A stretch of DNA of 64,000 nucleotides from Helicobacter pylori (lineage in GTDB: Bacteria > Campylobacterota > Campylobacteria > Campylobacterales > Helicobacteraceae). Every line of letters starts with the position of its first letter. Position 1 is the first letter of the stretch. The notes beneath the pieces are model-generated. The model was given only the letters and a program-made list of their open reading frames with translations. It was not told where the DNA came from and did not search any database. Both the position numbers and the translations under genes were made by a program. The stretch covers positions 682,001 through 746,000 of the forward strand of contig NZ_CP051500.1 of assembly GCF_016755635.1 (NCBI RefSeq), in the 5' to 3' direction. Of this stretch, positions 62,560 through 64,000 are shown one piece after another.

Positions 62560-63633
62560 CTAATCGCTTTTTTCATTTTTTAACAATCCTTTTAACACAA
62601 GAGCCACTTTTTTATTGTGTTCTTGAGTGGTATGGATATAGATTTTAGTAGAAAGCAAAGAACTATGACCCAACGCTCTTGAAGTTAAAACCAAATCCTG
62701 TGTTTCATCATAAATAAAAGTAGCAAAACTATGCCTAAAAAGATGCAAACCTAATCCATAAGATTTTACATCAATATTAGAGAGCTTAAAAATTTTAGCG
62801 ATAAAGCCCTTTAAAGAGCAAGTTTTTTGTGTGGTGTTGTTTTTTGCTTTTTTAAACACAAAACGCCCCTTAAAACTCTTTAATCGTTTAGTATCGCTTA
62901 GCCACGCATTCAAAGGAACTTGCAAAAATTCTTTTTCAATATAAGCGTATCTCTCTTTATTGTTTTTGCCTTTGATTAAAAGGCGGTAGTGGTTATTTTC
63001 TAAAGCAATGTTTTTTAGCTCCAAATCTAAGGCTTCAAACTTCCTTAACCCCCCTAATGCAATAAGCAGTAAAATACACTGATTGCGTTTTTCAAAACTG
63101 GTTTTGGGATAGTATTTTAGAAGAGCTTGGATAAAAGCCTTAAAATCATTTTTATTCAAATGTTTAGGCAAATGCGTTCCTTTCTTGGCAAATGATAGAT
63201 TTTTAAGTTCAAAATCAAAGCTATAGTTTCTTTTTCTGTCTAAATAATCAAAGAATTGTCTTAAATACATCACATATTTAGCCATAGAGCTTGGTTTTCT
63301 ATTTTTGGCTAATCCAAATAAGAAGTCTATAACCTGTTCTTCTGCTAGATTGTGCAAGGATTTGAGCTTAATCCTATTATCAAAATATTCAAAGAACAAA
63401 AATAAGCCTTGCATCATAATCGTATGCCTAACGCCTTGATTATAAAGCTTGTGATTGAGTTCTTTCAATGCGATAAGACTTTGGCACTCTAAAACTCTAT
63501 CTTGCCATTTTAAGACCAATTGTAAATCATTCACGCTTTGAATGCGTATCATTGTTTTAAACTTATAGTGCAAAAATGACTTAATATTATCAAACAATTC
63601 CCTACTAACCCTACTCATTTTACAATCACTCAT
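62560..63633 (-). CDS. xerT: XerT-type tyrosine recombinase, right copy
   Basis: The 357-aa integrase has all catalytic positions: LGGLRKFE, LHLFRHSFA, RALGHSS and TKIYIHTT. It differs from the left copy mainly in the first 60 and middle 100 residues, enough to suggest a different element type. GGGAG lies a few bases before the ATG. It reads inward from the right border, mirror image to the left xerT. Confidence 0.92.
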   Translation of the reverse strand: MSDCKMSRVSRELFDNIKSFLHYKFKTMIRIQSVNDLQLVLKWQDRVLECQSLIALKELNHKLYNQGVRHTIMMQGLFLFFEYFDNRIKLKSLHNLAEEQVIDFLFGLAKNRKPSSMAKYVMYLRQFFDYLDRKRNYSFDFELKNLSFAKKGTHLPKHLNKNDFKAFIQALLKYYPKTSFEKRNQCILLLIALGGLRKFEALDLELKNIALENNHYRLLIKGKNNKERYAYIEKEFLQVPLNAWLSDTKRLKSFKGRFVFKKAKNNTTQKTCSLKGFIAKIFKLSNIDVKSYGLGLHLFRHSFATFIYDETQDLVLTSRALGHSSLLSTKIYIHTTQEHNKKVALVLKGLLKNEKSD

Positions 63634-63664
63634 CTTTCTCCCTTAGTTATTTTTAATCAATAAA

Positions 63665-63996
63665 AATCATCTTGTAGGGTTAAGAATGAGACTTTTTTCG
63701 CAACAATAACGAATTAAATAGCCTAAAAATTTAAGATTATTTTAAGCTTTTGAGCTCCCATGAATACGATAATTAAACAGAAAGCGGAAAAAATTTTCCG
63801 CATAATTATATTATAATAAAGGGAAAGAAGTTTTTGTTTTTGATAAGTAATATTAGATCATGTATTAGTGCTTTCAAAAAAAAGAAAAAAAGAGGGAAAA
63901 ATAGAAAAAAGAATGTGAGCTTTAATAAAAAATAAAACATTTTTTAAGGTTATTTTTGTAGATTTTTGGTATAATAACAGAGTAATCATCTTGTAG
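63665..63996. repeat. 13-base direct repeat pair at the right border
   Basis: AATCATCTTGTAG occurs at 63665-63677, 4 bases before AAGAATG, and again at 63984-63996, 319 bases further. A 13-base exact match this close is unlikely by chance and could mark a second end or scar. Confidence 0.6.
63682..63688 (+). other. putative right attachment site
   Basis: AAGAATG lies 49 bases outside the right xerT start, on the opposite strand to the left site, so the two are inverted. Same chance caveat as for the left site. Confidence 0.55.
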
Positions 63997-64000
63997 ATTA
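63689..64000. other. gene-free right flank with hairpin and promoter
   Basis: No gene is seen. It holds a hairpin GCGGAAAA/TTTTCCGC at 63784-63801, a purine-rich stretch, another AAGAATG at 63909-63915, and a strong -10 box TATAAT at 63970-63975 pointing right, so a transcript probably starts near 63982 and runs out of the window. Confidence 0.5.

Larger units (their letters stand above)
13640..63688. mobile_element. integrating conjugative element, tfs3/tfs4 (TnPZ) type, probably composite
   Basis: The region holds a full set of VirB2-VirB11 and VirD4 genes, partitioning genes, a giant methylase/helicase, cargo toxins and effectors, and a XerT recombinase at each end. Both xerT genes start at the border and read inward. 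Heptamers of the AAGAATG type, remembered as the TnPZ target, lie about 36 to 50 bases outside each xerT start. Because both ends are xerT ends in opposite orientation, this is not one simple insertion. CtkA suggests tfs3 and the VirB4 may be DupA-like (tfs4); the type is unresolved. Confidence 0.85.

Noticed and set aside
63909..63915. Third AAGAATG near the right edge as an attachment site
   Set aside because: The heptamer is common by chance and no element gene starts near it; kept only as a note.

Overview
The window is Helicobacter pylori: low GC, the ansB-dcuA-sabA-dusB-tilS gene order, a Hop-family adhesin, IS605, and a tfs3/tfs4-type integrating conjugative element (ICE, also called TnPZ). 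Locus equivalences to strain 26695 (about HP0717 to HP0732) are from memory. No database was searched.

Chromosomal part, 1 to about 13,640: partial dnaX, a LysE-type exporter, two secreted DUF1104 proteins, a decayed small gene where sabB would be expected, secreted asparaginase ansB, dcuA, the adhesin sabA with a T17 promoter tract, an outer-membrane protein, a tRNA-dihydrouridine synthase, tilS (start possibly mutated from ATG to ATA), two proteins of unknown function, and a broken dynamin-like GTPase gene whose 5' end stops at the ICE border.

ICE, about 13,640 to 63,688 (50 kb): the left end carries xerT, then a cargo block of Fic, an Abi_2/HEPN protein, the kinase CtkA and a secreted protein with a duplicated domain. 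Next, on the minus strand, comes a transfer/DNA-processing operon: a 56-aa protein, an ArdC-like protein, a coiled-coil protein, a Toprim protein, VirB6 and VirB5. A plus-strand ParA / ribbon-helix-helix operon follows, then a nucleotidyltransferase toxin pair. Reading leftward from about 58.5 kb is the main T4SS operon: initiator-like protein, VirB2, VirB3, VirB4, VirB7, VirB8, VirB9, VirB10, a collagen-like surface protein split by IS605, a beta-barrel protein, VirB11, a MobC-like protein, VirD4, a 2,671-aa methylase/helicase with a nested gene, and a frameshifted topA.

The right end (58.6 to 63.7 kb) is inverted relative to the rest. It carries a second TrbJ-TrbK-TrbL-like set, a second HEPN gene and a second, divergent xerT. 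AAGAATG-type sites lie just outside each xerT, and a palindrome made of two such sites lies at the inversion point. This suggests two elements joined back to back.

The main new idea is a shared basic C-terminal tail. Fic, CtkA and the nucleotidyltransferase have unrelated bodies but almost the same end (acidic DD/N stretch, then PKRRR) and related flanking DNA. The methylase/helicase, ArdC-like, coiled-coil and perhaps Toprim proteins also end in RRR, RGR, RGRR or MGR. These may be the cargo of the element's own T4SS. The other main candidate is the nested 265-aa gene, which has its own strong ribosome-binding site inside the methylase/helicase gene.
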